This document shows positions 41,315 through 50,264 of a DNA stretch of 64,000 bases, piece after piece. The stretch is from an uncultured Lachnospiraceae bacterium. Lineage in GTDB: Bacteria > Bacillota > Clostridia > Lachnospirales > Lachnospiraceae. How positions within the stretch are numbered: the stretch's first letter is position 1; each line of letters begins with the position of its first letter. The notes beneath the pieces are model-generated. The model did not search any database, was not told the DNA's origin, and saw only the letters and a list, made by a program, of their open reading frames with translations. The DNA lies in assembly GCA_910577045.1 (NCBI GenBank), contig CAJTLB010000011.1:66550-130549 (forward strand). The letters run 5' to 3'. Made by a program: the position numbers and the translations under genes.

Positions 41315-44300
41315 TTATTCCAATAATATAGTATCTAAAGTTTCAAATAATTTTTCAATATTAATTGGTTTTGCAATATGCCCATTCATACCACATCGGA
41401 TTGTTTCTTGTTTATCTTCCTCAAAAGCATTTGCTGTCATTGCTAAAATTGGTATGGAAGATAATTCTTTATTTTCTAGCTTCCGAATAGTTGTAGCGGC
41501 TTCATAGCCGTTCATAACAGGCATTTGTATATCCATTAAAATTAAGCGGTAATATCCTGGTTTTGAATCTTTTAACATTTCTACGGCAATTTGCCCATTA
41601 TCAGCAACTTCTATTTCAAAACCAGCTTCGTTTAACAGGACAGTGGCGATTTCTTGGTTTAATTCATTATCTTCTACTAAAAGGATACGGCCCGAACGAA
41701 GTTTGGAAGGGGTAAGTTTAGCTTGTTTTTCTGCATTAGGTGCATGGATAATAGAACGTAAACAGTTCCTAAGATCGGATAAAAATAATGGCTTGCTACA
41801 GAACCCCGTTACTCCTGCCTCTTTTGCTTCTTCTTCAATATCAGACCAATCATATGCAGTTAATACAATAATTGGTACATTTTCATTAGTTTCTTTTCGT
41901 ATCCGCCGTGCAACTTCTATTCCATTCATATCAGGAAGTAACCAGTCTATAATATAGACACAATAGTGATCATGGCGTGCTATAGCCTGATGTGTACGAA
42001 GTACAGCTTCTTTTCCAGATAAAGTCCATTCTGCACGCATGCCAATCTGTTGAAGCATATAAGATACGCTGTCACAAGTATTAAAATCATCATCTACAAT
42101 TAATACTCTACAGTTTTTTAGCTCAGGGATGGTTTGAGGCTCTTTGGTCCCAGAATATAAACGGAACGGGAAGGAAACAATAAATTCTGTGCCTACTCCT
42201 TGTTCACTTCTTACTTCAATAGAACCATTCATCATATCTACAATGTTTTTAGTAATTGCCATGCCAAGCCCTGTACCTTGTATCTTGCTTAGTGTAGTGT
42301 TTCTTTCTCTTTCAAAAGGTTCAAAGATATGGGAAATAAATTCTTTACTCATACCAATTCCTGTGTCTTTAATATAGAATTCGTAGGTCCTAAAGCCTTG
42401 TGTTACACCAGGCTTTTCAGAAATCCGCATACTGACAATGCCACCAGCGCCCGTGTATTTAATAGAATTGCTAAGTAGGTTTAAAAGTACTTGGTTAAGC
42501 CGGAGTTTATCACAATAGACTTCTTCATCCCATACATCTACAGCGTCAATATATAATTCCAGTTGTTTGGCGTGTATATCAGCCTGTACAATGTTCCGCA
42601 AACCATGTAAAACTTCTGGTAAGCTGCATGGTTTTTCATCTAAGCACATTTTACCGCTTTCAATGCGGCTCATATCTAGGATATCATTGATTAAGCTTAA
42701 TAGATGGTTCCCAGATGTTATAATTTTTTTCAGGTATTCTTCTACTTGGTCTTTATTATCAATATGGGTAATTGCTAATGTAGTAAAGCCAACAATAGCA
42801 TTCATTGGAGTGCGGATATCATGGGACATATTGGATAGAAAAATACTTTTTGCTTTACTTGCCCGATTTGCCTGTAAAAGTGCATTTTCTAGAAGATTTT
42901 TTTTCTCCATTTCATTTCGGGTTTCTTCGTCTACGCTGCGAAGGCCAAGGACAATACCATGGCTTTTATCCCATGCACCTGCCCGCACAACTTTCATTTG
43001 GAAATATTTGATTTCACCATTACAAAGCGCACGATAGTTGACATAGTATATTTGTTTTTCGGTAAGTTCTTTTTTTAGAGTACTTTGAAGGGAAGATTGT
43101 ACCATTATTTCTTTATCGTCTGTATATACACAGGTTTCAATATAACGTCCCATACATTCTTGTAAGGATAATCTGTCATGGAAGGTAGCACTTAAAATAT
43201 GGTTTTCACAATCGTCAATGCGAAGGACATTCCCATGTCCAGTATCTAGATCAAAGAAGCAGACAAGTTTATAGTCAAGGCTTAGGGCTTGGACAAGTTC
43301 CATTTGCCGCCTTTCTGTATCTTTCCGTTCTTTTTCTTCTCTTAATTTCTTTTCTGTACAATCTAAAAGTAAGCGCTGGTAAAATAATTCTCCATGTTCT
43401 TGTAAGACTTTAATGCTAGTCATAACATGTATAATTTCTCCGTTTGGATGCCGGACGCGATATTCCATGCTGGCACTGTCGCCTTCTTTTTTTAATTTGG
43501 TAATACATTCCTTAAGTTCTGCCTTATCTTCGTCTATTGTAGACGCTGCTACCATGTCAAAGCCTTCTTTTAACAGATCATCTTGGGAATGATACCCTAA
43601 TATTTTAAGGGCAGCCCGGTTAATGTTAAGGATTTTAGAACCATCTAACGTATGGCAAAGTACACCACAATCCATAGTGGAAAAAATAGTGGCTAAGATT
43701 TCATTATTTCGGATAAGTTCCTGTTCATAGGCACGTTCTTGCGTAACATCAATAGCGACTCCTACTGTGCCCATAACACTTCCATCTAAATCATACAATG
43801 GGGATTTATAAGTAGTAAGCTGCCTAGTCCCTTCCCCTGTTTGGATTATTTCTTCAGAGACACAAGTGGCTCTTTTTGTCATTACCTCAAGCTCAGATTC
43901 AATACAAGCAGGATCATTTTCTTCTACATCCCAGATATAGGCATGCTCTTGCCCTTCTACTTGTTCTTTGGTTTTATTTACTGTTTTACAGAAACTGTCG
44001 TTTACTTTTTCGTGGATACCTGTTTTGTCCTTATACCAGATTAAATTGGGGACACTATTAATAGTGGATTCTAAGTAATGGCTGGTTTGCCAGAAATCCT
44101 TTTCCATTTTGCAGGCCTGCTGCCATCTTAAAAAGTGGAAGCAGATTTCTTCTTCTGACATGGGCAGGGCCCATATATCATAAAGGCTAGGTAGAATATC
44201 CGTTAAATAATGGAATTGGTCTTTTTCTGAAAGCAAAATAAGTTTTGTGCCTGCATGTTTTGTTTGGGCTAAATATTGCAGTAGTTCTTTATTGGGAATA

Positions 44301-44470
44301 TCTTTTAAATTAGCTAGTATTACATCCGACTTTAACACTAGGTCTTTTATAGGGGTGTCACTTTCAAAGAACTCATGTGTAAAATGTGCAAGGGGCGGCA
44401 TACTCTTTATTGCCTCAAATAAAGTATTTGGATAACCAATTATGTAAAAATAAAGATGACAATGATACAT
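41315..44470 (-). CDS. Soluble hybrid sensor kinase: PAS domains, HisKA, ATPase, two receivers
   Basis: A 1051-residue protein with no membrane helix, so its signal is cytoplasmic. An N-terminal ~115 residues resemble a degenerate receiver. PAS-like domains follow (about 125-245, 255-375 and 395-515), then HisKA with NMSHDIRTPMNAIVGF (His550), the ATPase domain (LSNSIKYTGAGG, DTGIGMSKEF, GTGLGMAITKN), and two receivers with phospho-acceptor Asp in DWLLPDMNG and LMDIQMPVMNG. No HPt domain is present, so phosphotransfer must use a separate protein or act internally. ATG 44470 follows AGGAGG. It is a single-gene unit with a strong promoter. No cognate regulator gene is adjacent. Confidence 0.92.
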   Translation of the reverse strand: MYHCHLYFYIIGYPNTLFEAIKSMPPLAHFTHEFFESDTPIKDLVLKSDVILANLKDIPNKELLQYLAQTKHAGTKLILLSEKDQFHYLTDILPSLYDIWALPMSEEEICFHFLRWQQACKMEKDFWQTSHYLESTINSVPNLIWYKDKTGIHEKVNDSFCKTVNKTKEQVEGQEHAYIWDVEENDPACIESELEVMTKRATCVSEEIIQTGEGTRQLTTYKSPLYDLDGSVMGTVGVAIDVTQERAYEQELIRNNEILATIFSTMDCGVLCHTLDGSKILNINRAALKILGYHSQDDLLKEGFDMVAASTIDEDKAELKECITKLKKEGDSASMEYRVRHPNGEIIHVMTSIKVLQEHGELFYQRLLLDCTEKKLREEKERKDTERRQMELVQALSLDYKLVCFFDLDTGHGNVLRIDDCENHILSATFHDRLSLQECMGRYIETCVYTDDKEIMVQSSLQSTLKKELTEKQIYYVNYRALCNGEIKYFQMKVVRAGAWDKSHGIVLGLRSVDEETRNEMEKKNLLENALLQANRASKAKSIFLSNMSHDIRTPMNAIVGFTTLAITHIDNKDQVEEYLKKIITSGNHLLSLINDILDMSRIESGKMCLDEKPCSLPEVLHGLRNIVQADIHAKQLELYIDAVDVWDEEVYCDKLRLNQVLLNLLSNSIKYTGAGGIVSMRISEKPGVTQGFRTYEFYIKDTGIGMSKEFISHIFEPFERERNTTLSKIQGTGLGMAITKNIVDMMNGSIEVRSEQGVGTEFIVSFPFRLYSGTKEPQTIPELKNCRVLIVDDDFNTCDSVSYMLQQIGMRAEWTLSGKEAVLRTHQAIARHDHYCVYIIDWLLPDMNGIEVARRIRKETNENVPIIVLTAYDWSDIEEEAKEAGVTGFCSKPLFLSDLRNCLRSIIHAPNAEKQAKLTPSKLRSGRILLVEDNELNQEIATVLLNEAGFEIEVADNGQIAVEMLKDSKPGYYRLILMDIQMPVMNGYEAATTIRKLENKELSSIPILAMTANAFEEDKQETIRCGMNGHIAKPINIEKLFETLDTILLE

Positions 44471-44522
44471 AAATATTTCCTCCTATTTTTTGTAAGCAGT
44501 GAGCTGCCTGGTTGATATTTCT

Positions 44523-44551
44523 ATTGTAACAATCATATGGGGTAATGTCAA
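44523..44551 (-). promoter_or_regulatory. Strong sigma-A promoter of the hybrid kinase
   Basis: Perfect TTGACA (minus strand, 44546-44551) and TACAAT (44523-44528) with 17-base spacing, 53 bases before the start codon. Confidence 0.7.
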
Positions 44552-44652
44552 TATTTGGGCTAATTCCTAGGTTATAGAGAATAAGCCTTGTGAAAAAGGG
44601 CTTGTCTTTCTTTTTTTACTGCGCTATAATCATAAAAGCTTAAAGTAGATAT

Positions 44653-44680
44653 TTGAGGTTTATAAAGTAGGTTATAGAAT
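44653..44680 (+). promoter_or_regulatory. Possible promoter of gltX
   Basis: TTGAGG (44653-44658) and TAGAAT (44675-44680) are 16 bases apart, but this leaves a leader of only about 14 bases before ATG 44701. The true promoter might lie further upstream. No T-box leader is visible in the 230-base gap. Confidence 0.35.
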
Positions 44681-44700
44681 AGAAAGGGAGGAATAAAGAT

Positions 44701-46164
44701 ATGGAAGGAAAAATTAGGACTAGGTTTGCACCAAGCCCAACAGGGAAAATGCACGTTGGGAATCTCCGTTCTGCTTTGTATGAGTATTTTATTGCAAAGC
44801 ATGAAGGGGGAGAGTTTATTATTCGGATAGAGGATACAGATCAAGAGCGTTTTATGGAAGGTGCAACGGAAATTATATATCGCACACTAGAAAAGGCAGG
44901 CCTTATACATGATGAAGGGCCAGATAAAGATAAAGGCTATGGGCCTTATGTGCAGAGTGAAAGGCAGAAAACAGGGCTGTATATGGAATATGCCAAGGAA
45001 TTAGTAGAAAAAGGGGAAGCTTATTATTGCTTTTGTGACAAGGAAAGGCTTGCTTCTTTAAAAACAGAAGTAGTAGATGGAAAAGAAATTACCGTATATG
45101 ACAAACATTGTTTAGGCCTTTCTAAAGAAGAAGTAGAAGAGAAGCTGGCAGCAGGGGTACCTTTTGTTATACGGCAGAATAACCCAAAAGAAGGGACAAC
45201 AACCTTCCATGATGAATTATATGGGGATATTACAGTAGAAAATGCAGAATTGGATGATATGATTTTAATAAAGTCAGATGGTTTCCCTACGTATAATTTT
45301 GCTAATGTAGTAGATGACCATTTAATGAAGATTACGCATGTAGTAAGAGGGAATGAATATTTATCTTCTTCCCCAAAGTATACAAGGCTATATCAGGCAT
45401 TTGGCTGGGAAGTGCCTACTTATGTGCATTTACCGTTAATTACTGATGAAAACCACAAAAAGCTTGCAAAAAGAAGTGGGCATGCCTCTTTTGAAGATTT
45501 ACTAGGGCAGGGGTTCCTTGCAGAAGCGATTGTAAATTATATTGCGTTGCTTGGCTGGAGCCCAGAGGATAATAGGGAAATCTTTTCTTTAGAAGAAATG
45601 GTAAAAGAATTTGATTATCATCGCATTAATAAATCCCCTTCTGTTTTTGATATTGTAAAATTAAAATGGATGAATGGGGAATATTTAAAAGCCATGGATT
45701 TTGATACATTTTATCAGATGGCAGAGCCATATTTAAAAGAAGTAATCCACCATAATATGGACTTTAAGAAAATAGCAGAAATGGTAAAAACGAGGATTGA
45801 GGTTTTCCCAGATATTAAGGAGCAGGTTGACTTTTTGGAGGAACTTCCTGATTATCATATGGAAATGTATATCCATAAGAAAATGAAAACAAATAAAGAA
45901 TCTTCCTTAGAAGTACTAAAGGATATTCTGCCTCTTTTAGAAAAACAGGAGGATTATTCAAATAATGCTTTATATCAGGCTATTTCTTCTTATATAACAG
46001 AAAAAGGATATAAAAATGGATATGTGTTGTGGCCGCTTCGTACAGCTGTATCTGGCAAACAGTCTACACCAGGCGGTGCAACAGAAATTATGGAGCTGCT
46101 TGGAAAAGATGAGTCTCTGCGCCGTATTCGTATTGGCATAGGAAGGCTTTCCCATGAGCTTTAA
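44701..46164 (+). CDS. gltX: Glutamyl-tRNA synthetase
   Basis: A 487-residue class I synthetase charging tRNA-Glu. APSPTGKMHVGNLRSALYEY carries the HIGH-type motif, and KLAKRSGHASFEDL is the KMSKS-type loop in a form with Ala replacing the usual Ser. RIEDTDQERF and the ~150-residue helical anticodon-binding C-terminus are normal. The GluRS family assignment is supported by TFHDELYGDITVEN. ATG 44701 follows GGGAGG. The downstream helicase gene overlaps it by eleven bases. Confidence 0.97.
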   Translation: MEGKIRTRFAPSPTGKMHVGNLRSALYEYFIAKHEGGEFIIRIEDTDQERFMEGATEIIYRTLEKAGLIHDEGPDKDKGYGPYVQSERQKTGLYMEYAKELVEKGEAYYCFCDKERLASLKTEVVDGKEITVYDKHCLGLSKEEVEEKLAAGVPFVIRQNNPKEGTTTFHDELYGDITVENAELDDMILIKSDGFPTYNFANVVDDHLMKITHVVRGNEYLSSSPKYTRLYQAFGWEVPTYVHLPLITDENHKKLAKRSGHASFEDLLGQGFLAEAIVNYIALLGWSPEDNREIFSLEEMVKEFDYHRINKSPSVFDIVKLKWMNGEYLKAMDFDTFYQMAEPYLKEVIHHNMDFKKIAEMVKTRIEVFPDIKEQVDFLEELPDYHMEMYIHKKMKTNKESSLEVLKDILPLLEKQEDYSNNALYQAISSYITEKGYKNGYVLWPLRTAVSGKQSTPGGATEIMELLGKDESLRRIRIGIGRLSHEL

Positions 46165-48004
46165 TTCTTCTCAGATTCAAGCAATTCATCACAACCGGGG
46201 ACCTGCGCTTGTATTAGCAGGCCCTGGATCTGGCAAAACCCTTGTAATTACCCACAGGACGAAAAAATTAATAGAGGATTATCAAATTCCGCCTTCTAAT
46301 ATTTTGGTAGTGACTTTTACAAAAGCGGCAGCAGCTGAAATGAAAGAACGTTTTACACGGTTAATAGGAAAAAACCTGCCAGTTTCTTTTGGGACATTCC
46401 ATTCTATTTTTTTTAAAATATTAAAATACGCCTATCGGCTAGACAGTTCTAATATTATACGGCAGGAACAAGTATTTTTATGGCTGCGGGAAATTCTTTC
46501 TGAATGTAAATTAGAAGTAGAAGATGAGAAAGAAATGCTTTCTGGGATACAAGGGGAGATTAGTTTAGTAAAGGGGGAGAGGCTTTCCTTAGAGTATTAT
46601 TACCCTAAGTCCTGTTCCAAGGAAGTGTTTCTACAGTTTTATAATGGTTATGAAAAAAGGCTTAGGAATGGCGGATTTATTGATTTTGATGACATGCTTT
46701 CTTTAACATATGAATTGTTTTCAAAACGAGCCGATATTTTATCAGCATGGCAAAAAAAGTACCCTTTTATTTTAATTGACGAGTTTCAGGATATTAATAA
46801 AACACAGTATGAGGTTGTAAGGATGTTGTCAGGAGAAAATAGAAATTTGTTTGTAGTGGGGGATGATGACCAGTCTATTTATCGGTTCCGGGGAGCAAAG
46901 CCAGAAATTATGCTGGGGTTTGAGAAGCAATACCCAGAAACAGTTAAAATTGTATTAGAACAAAACTACCGTTCAACGGGTGCTATTGTAGAGGCAGCAG
47001 GGCAAGTAATCCATTGTAATAAAAAAAGGTTCCAAAAAAGGATTTATACAAAGAACCCAAAAGGAGATCCAGTAGAAGTAAGGATTTTTCCAAACCCTGT
47101 TACTGAAAATAAAGAGCTTGCTAGGAAAATACGTGAATACCAAGAGAAAGGGGTAGCTTGGTCTGATATAGCAGTATTATTCCGTACAAATACAGATGCA
47201 AGGCTTTTAGTTGGCTTCTTAGTGGAATATAATATCCCATTCCATTTAAAAGAAGAGCTTCCTAATCTTTATGATCATTGGATTAGTAAAGATATACAGA
47301 CCTATTTAAAAATAGCTGCTGGTTCTAAGGATAGGGCAGATTTTTTAAAGATTATTAACCGGCCAAAACGATATATTAGCAGGGATTGTTTTGATACGCC
47401 AGAGGTTTCTTTGGATAGGGTTGCTTCTTATTATGAAGAGAAAAAGTGGATGGCAGATAGGATAGAGCAATTAAAAGAGGATATTGTTTTTTTACAGGAT
47501 TTACCACCGTATGCAGCAATTAGTTATATCCGTAAGGCAGTAGGATATGAAGAATATTTAAAAGAATATGCAGAAATAAAGAAAATCAGGATAGAGGAAT
47601 TGTTTTCGGTATTAGATGAACTTCAAGAAAGTGCAGAGGGCTTCCAGACAACAGAAGAATGGTTTTTACATATGGAAGAGTATAAGGTAGAACTGAAACA
47701 ACAAGAAAGGCAGAAAGAAGATTGGGATGCCGTAGAGCTTGCCACGCTCCATTCCTCAAAAGGATTAGAATATGAGGTTGTATTTTTAACAGATGTAAAT
47801 GAAGGTGTGATTCCTTATAAAAAGGCGGTTTTAGAGGAGGATATAGAAGAAGAACGCCGTATGTTTTATGTAGGGATGACAAGGGCAAAAAAGCATTTGC
47901 ATATTTATTATGTAAATGAAAGATACCATAAAAGAATAGAGCCATCTAGGTTTTTAGAAGAAAGTGGGCTAATAAAACAGATACCAGAATTGCCAATCGG
48001 GTAG
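46154..48004 (+). CDS. UvrD/PcrA-type superfamily 1 DNA helicase, short form
   Basis: A 616-residue ATP-dependent 3'-5' helicase. SF1A motifs are complete: AGPGSGKT (I), TFTKAAAAEM (Ia), LIDEFQDINK (II), GDDDQSIYRFRGA (III), LEQNYRS (IV), TLHSSKGLEYEVVFL (V) and VGMTRAKKHL (VI). It lacks the ~100-residue C-terminal tail of PcrA, and is about 120 residues shorter. A second full-length PcrA may exist elsewhere. ATG 46154 overlaps gltX by eleven bases with GGAAGG upstream. Its stop faces the DUF1292 gene 21 bases away. Confidence 0.93.
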   Translation: MSFNSSQIQAIHHNRGPALVLAGPGSGKTLVITHRTKKLIEDYQIPPSNILVVTFTKAAAAEMKERFTRLIGKNLPVSFGTFHSIFFKILKYAYRLDSSNIIRQEQVFLWLREILSECKLEVEDEKEMLSGIQGEISLVKGERLSLEYYYPKSCSKEVFLQFYNGYEKRLRNGGFIDFDDMLSLTYELFSKRADILSAWQKKYPFILIDEFQDINKTQYEVVRMLSGENRNLFVVGDDDQSIYRFRGAKPEIMLGFEKQYPETVKIVLEQNYRSTGAIVEAAGQVIHCNKKRFQKRIYTKNPKGDPVEVRIFPNPVTENKELARKIREYQEKGVAWSDIAVLFRTNTDARLLVGFLVEYNIPFHLKEELPNLYDHWISKDIQTYLKIAAGSKDRADFLKIINRPKRYISRDCFDTPEVSLDRVASYYEEKKWMADRIEQLKEDIVFLQDLPPYAAISYIRKAVGYEEYLKEYAEIKKIRIEELFSVLDELQESAEGFQTTEEWFLHMEEYKVELKQQERQKEDWDAVELATLHSSKGLEYEVVFLTDVNEGVIPYKKAVLEEDIEEERRMFYVGMTRAKKHLHIYYVNERYHKRIEPSRFLEESGLIKQIPELPIG

Positions 48005-48013
48005 GAAAGAGTT

Positions 48014-48039
48014 AAAAAGAGGACCTTACCAGTCCTCTT
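48014..48039 (-). terminator. Intrinsic terminator of the DUF1292 gene
   Basis: On the minus strand AAGAGGAC pairs perfectly with GTCCTCTT around a 7-base loop that contains the stop codon, and is followed by TTTTT. It also lies just after the helicase stop. Confidence 0.75.
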
Positions 48040-48334
48040 CTTCTACTAATTCATCATATTCTTCTGCATCCAGCAGTTCGTCAAAAGCATCTGCTGCCAC
48101 TTCATATTCCTCATCATCTTCAATATTAGTAAGGTTTGGGTTCCCACTTTCATCTTCTTCATAACGGTAGAGATAGACATCGCCTTCTTCTTCCTCTATG
48201 TCATCCATAGGGAGTAAAGCGATGTAATCTCTGCCGCCTGCAGGGAAAATAGTAAGTACCATACACTCTAGATCTGTGTCATCATCTAAAGTAAGAGTAA
48301 CAGTTGCTTGTTCATTATTTTTGTTTTCGTCCAT
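48026..48334 (-). CDS. DUF1292 family acidic protein
   Basis: A 102-residue, strongly acidic protein. TVTLTLDDDTDLECMVLTIFPAGGRDYIALLPMDD followed by VYLYRYEED matches the DUF1292 family, common in Firmicutes and often near yrvE/alaS-type genes. The remaining tail (DEELLDAEEYDELVEEEDW in part) is almost entirely acidic. ATG 48334 is chosen because AGGAAA lies upstream; the longer frame adds an unrelated hydrophobic leader. Function is unknown. The terminator overlaps its 3' end. Confidence 0.82.
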   Translation of the reverse strand: MDENKNNEQATVTLTLDDDTDLECMVLTIFPAGGRDYIALLPMDDIEEEEGDVYLYRYEEDESGNPNLTNIEDDEEYEVAADAFDELLDAEEYDELVEEEDW

Positions 48335-48497
48335 AGGGGTTTCCTTTCTGTTTTCCGAAATATTTTTGTCTCTTTCCACTCTATCAGCAATAGGTAAAAA
48401 AAGCAAGGAAAAAATGAAAGTTCTGGTAAAATATTTTATCCTATTAAGCTGCAAAAAGCATAGGATTATAAGGAAGGATATGGGAAAAGCTGGTGAT

Positions 48498-48525
48498 ATT
48501 ACAAATATATTACAATATATTACAA
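48498..48525. repeat. Three helically phased ATTACAA heptamers upstream of the M23 promoter
   Basis: ATTACAA begins at 48498, 48509 and 48519, spaced 11 and 10 bases, ending five bases before the -35 box. The face-of-helix spacing suggests a regulator site or an UP-like element. Confidence 0.55.
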
Positions 48526-48530
48526 CAATG

Positions 48531-48559
48531 TAGACATTTTATCGAATATCCTGTATAAT
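48531..48559 (+). promoter_or_regulatory. Predicted sigma-A promoter of the M23/bactofilin operon
   Basis: TAGACA (48531-48536) and perfect TATAAT (48554-48559) with 17-base spacing. Transcription would begin near 48566. Confidence 0.65.
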
Positions 48560-48604
48560 AAGAAAGGTGGAATAAACATATGACAAGAAAGGAAGTGGAA
48601 GTCT

Positions 48605-49645
48605 ATGCTGTCGGGGAAAAAGAAACATCCCATCAAAGATTGGATGAAGCGTCATTTTGCGCAGCCATATACAATAATGATGGTACCCCACAACTTGGAA
48701 AAACCAATTCAATTTAGGCTCCGAATCGGTGTAGTACCCATAAGTTTGGCTGTAATAGTAGGGATGTTAATAGCCACCATAGTTTTTGCATATTATAGCA
48801 GCCAATACCAGCAGGTAAGTGAAGAGAATGTAGTATTAATCAGTAATAATATGGAACAGAAGGAAAAAATTATTACGCTTTCAGAGGCACAGGCACAATT
48901 AGAGCAGGTACTCTTAGAAAATGAAAAGCTTAGGGAAGAAAATGTGGTACAGGAGGCAAAGATTGCAGAACTTTCTTTAATTGCAAACGATACTATGCGC
49001 CAGATTGATGAGATGATCCTTATGCAGAATCAATTAAGGGCAGAACTTGGGTTGGAAGCGATAGAAGCTATGGGCGGCCCAAAGGAAGTGGGACGTACTG
49101 CTGCAGAAATGTCATTCCGTAGAGTAAGCAGGGGAAGGATTTCTTTAGATGAGATAGCGGAGATTTTTTCTGGGGCCCAATTACAGTTGTCTTATCAAGA
49201 AGAAGGGTTTTTGGAGATTAGCAACCAAACAGATTATTTGAATAGTATCCCATCAAGATGGCCAGTTAATTCAAGGAATATTACATCAGAGTATGGAACA
49301 CGGAACAATCCTTTTGGTGGTTATTCATCGGAAGGCCACTGGGGTATTGATATTGGATGCCCAACAGGTACGCCAATATATGCTTCTGGAAAAGGAGAAG
49401 TGGTAACTGCAGAGTGGGAGAGTGGTTATGGGTATACGGTAGTTGTTGACCATGGGTATGGTTATTTATCAAGGTATAGCCATTGTTCCCGGTTGCTTGT
49501 AAAAGAGGGAGAGCAAGTAGAAGCGGGGCAAACAATAGCGTTGGTTGGATCAACTGGAAGAAGTACAGGTCCACATTTGGATTTTAGAATACAATATAAT
49601 GGAGAATTTATCGATCCATATACAATATTACGAAAAGAGAGCTAA
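48605..49645 (+). CDS. M23 family metallopeptidase with coiled coil (membrane-anchored)
   Basis: A 346-residue envelope protein: a short cytoplasmic N-terminus, one membrane helix (about 43-62), a coiled coil (about 65-145), and a C-terminal LytM domain (about 215-340). M23 enzymes cut peptidoglycan cross-bridges. His245 and Asp249 (HWGID) and His293 (YSHCS) match zinc and catalytic positions. The usual final HLH is HLD (His324, Asp326), so one zinc ligand is Asp instead of His; activity may be retained or altered. The bactofilin gene follows five bases later, a pairing known to localise M23 enzymes. The ribosome-binding site is modest, while an overlapping out-of-frame ATG at 48580 has a stronger one. 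Confidence 0.88.
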   Translation: MLSGKKKHPIKDWMKRHFAQPYTIMMVPHNLEKPIQFRLRIGVVPISLAVIVGMLIATIVFAYYSSQYQQVSEENVVLISNNMEQKEKIITLSEAQAQLEQVLLENEKLREENVVQEAKIAELSLIANDTMRQIDEMILMQNQLRAELGLEAIEAMGGPKEVGRTAAEMSFRRVSRGRISLDEIAEIFSGAQLQLSYQEEGFLEISNQTDYLNSIPSRWPVNSRNITSEYGTRNNPFGGYSSEGHWGIDIGCPTGTPIYASGKGEVVTAEWESGYGYTVVVDHGYGYLSRYSHCSRLLVKEGEQVEAGQTIALVGSTGRSTGPHLDFRIQYNGEFIDPYTILRKES

Positions 49646-49650
49646 AAGTT

Positions 49651-50100
49651 ATGAAAGGTTTGGTGGGTAAAATGTTAATGAAAGAAAAGAAAAGTACTAC
49701 TACGACAACAGTAAAAATGATACAGAATATTATTGGGGAGGGAAGCGAATTTGAGGGTACCATTAAGGCTACCACGCTTCGTATTGAAGGTGTCTTAAAA
49801 GGGACGATCCTATCAGCAAACCAAGTGGTAATTGGGGAAAATGGAAAAGTAATTGGTGATATACATGCAGACGAACTTTTAATCGCAGGGAATATGATAG
49901 GAGATACATATATTGCTTCTAGGCTGGAATTAAGCAGCACGGGAATTTTAAAAGGAGATATTAATACAAAGGTTCTTGTAATGGAAGAAGGGGCATCTTT
50001 CCAAGGAAATTGTAAAATGGAAAAAATGGAAAAATTGGATAAATTTGATAAGCCAGATAAAACAGAAAAACTGGAACCAAAGGTTATTGTTGAAAAATAG
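49651..50100 (+). CDS. Bactofilin (polymer-forming cytoskeletal protein)
   Basis: A 149-residue bactofilin. The core (about 28-120) shows the repeating beta-helix pattern GEGSEFEGTIKATTLRIEGVLKGTI...GKVIGDIHADELLIAGNMIGDTYIASRLELSSTGILKGDI (in part). The ends are charged: a TTTTT-rich N-terminus and a Lys/Asp-repeat C-terminus (KMEKLDKFDKPDKTEKLE). Bactofilins form filaments that recruit cell-wall enzymes, here probably the M23 peptidase encoded just before. It ends at a hairpin terminator. Confidence 0.93.
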   Translation: MKGLVGKMLMKEKKSTTTTTVKMIQNIIGEGSEFEGTIKATTLRIEGVLKGTILSANQVVIGENGKVIGDIHADELLIAGNMIGDTYIASRLELSSTGILKGDINTKVLVMEEGASFQGNCKMEKMEKLDKFDKPDKTEKLEPKVIVEK

Positions 50101-50113
50101 TAGAAAAATTCAG

Positions 50114-50138
50114 ATGGCGGTCTATAATAGACTGCCAT
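50114..50138 (+). terminator. Intrinsic terminator of the M23/bactofilin operon
   Basis: ATGGCGGTCT and AGACTGCCAT form a 10-bp stem (one G-U pair) around ATAAT, followed by TTGTTCTATTTTT, 14 bases after the stop. Confidence 0.82.
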
Positions 50139-50185
50139 TTGTTCTATTTTTCTAGGAAATAAGTGTTGTTTTTGTTAAAAAATGA

Positions 50186-50213
50186 TTGACTTTGCAATAA
50201 AATATAATAAAAT
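50186..50213 (+). promoter_or_regulatory. Predicted promoter of the disordered-protein gene
   Basis: TTGACT (50186-50191) and TAAAAT (50208-50213) with 16-base spacing, about 50 bases before the GTG start. Confidence 0.5.
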
Positions 50214-50264
50214 TAAATTGATGAATATAACACTAAAAAACGAGGAAATCGGGAGGAAAATTGC

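Noticed and set aside
44471..44700. Possible T-box leader before gltX
   Set aside because: No specifier stem or T-box consensus could be found; there is only a small AAGCC/GGCTT hairpin with a T-rich tail. The glnS leader is too short as well.
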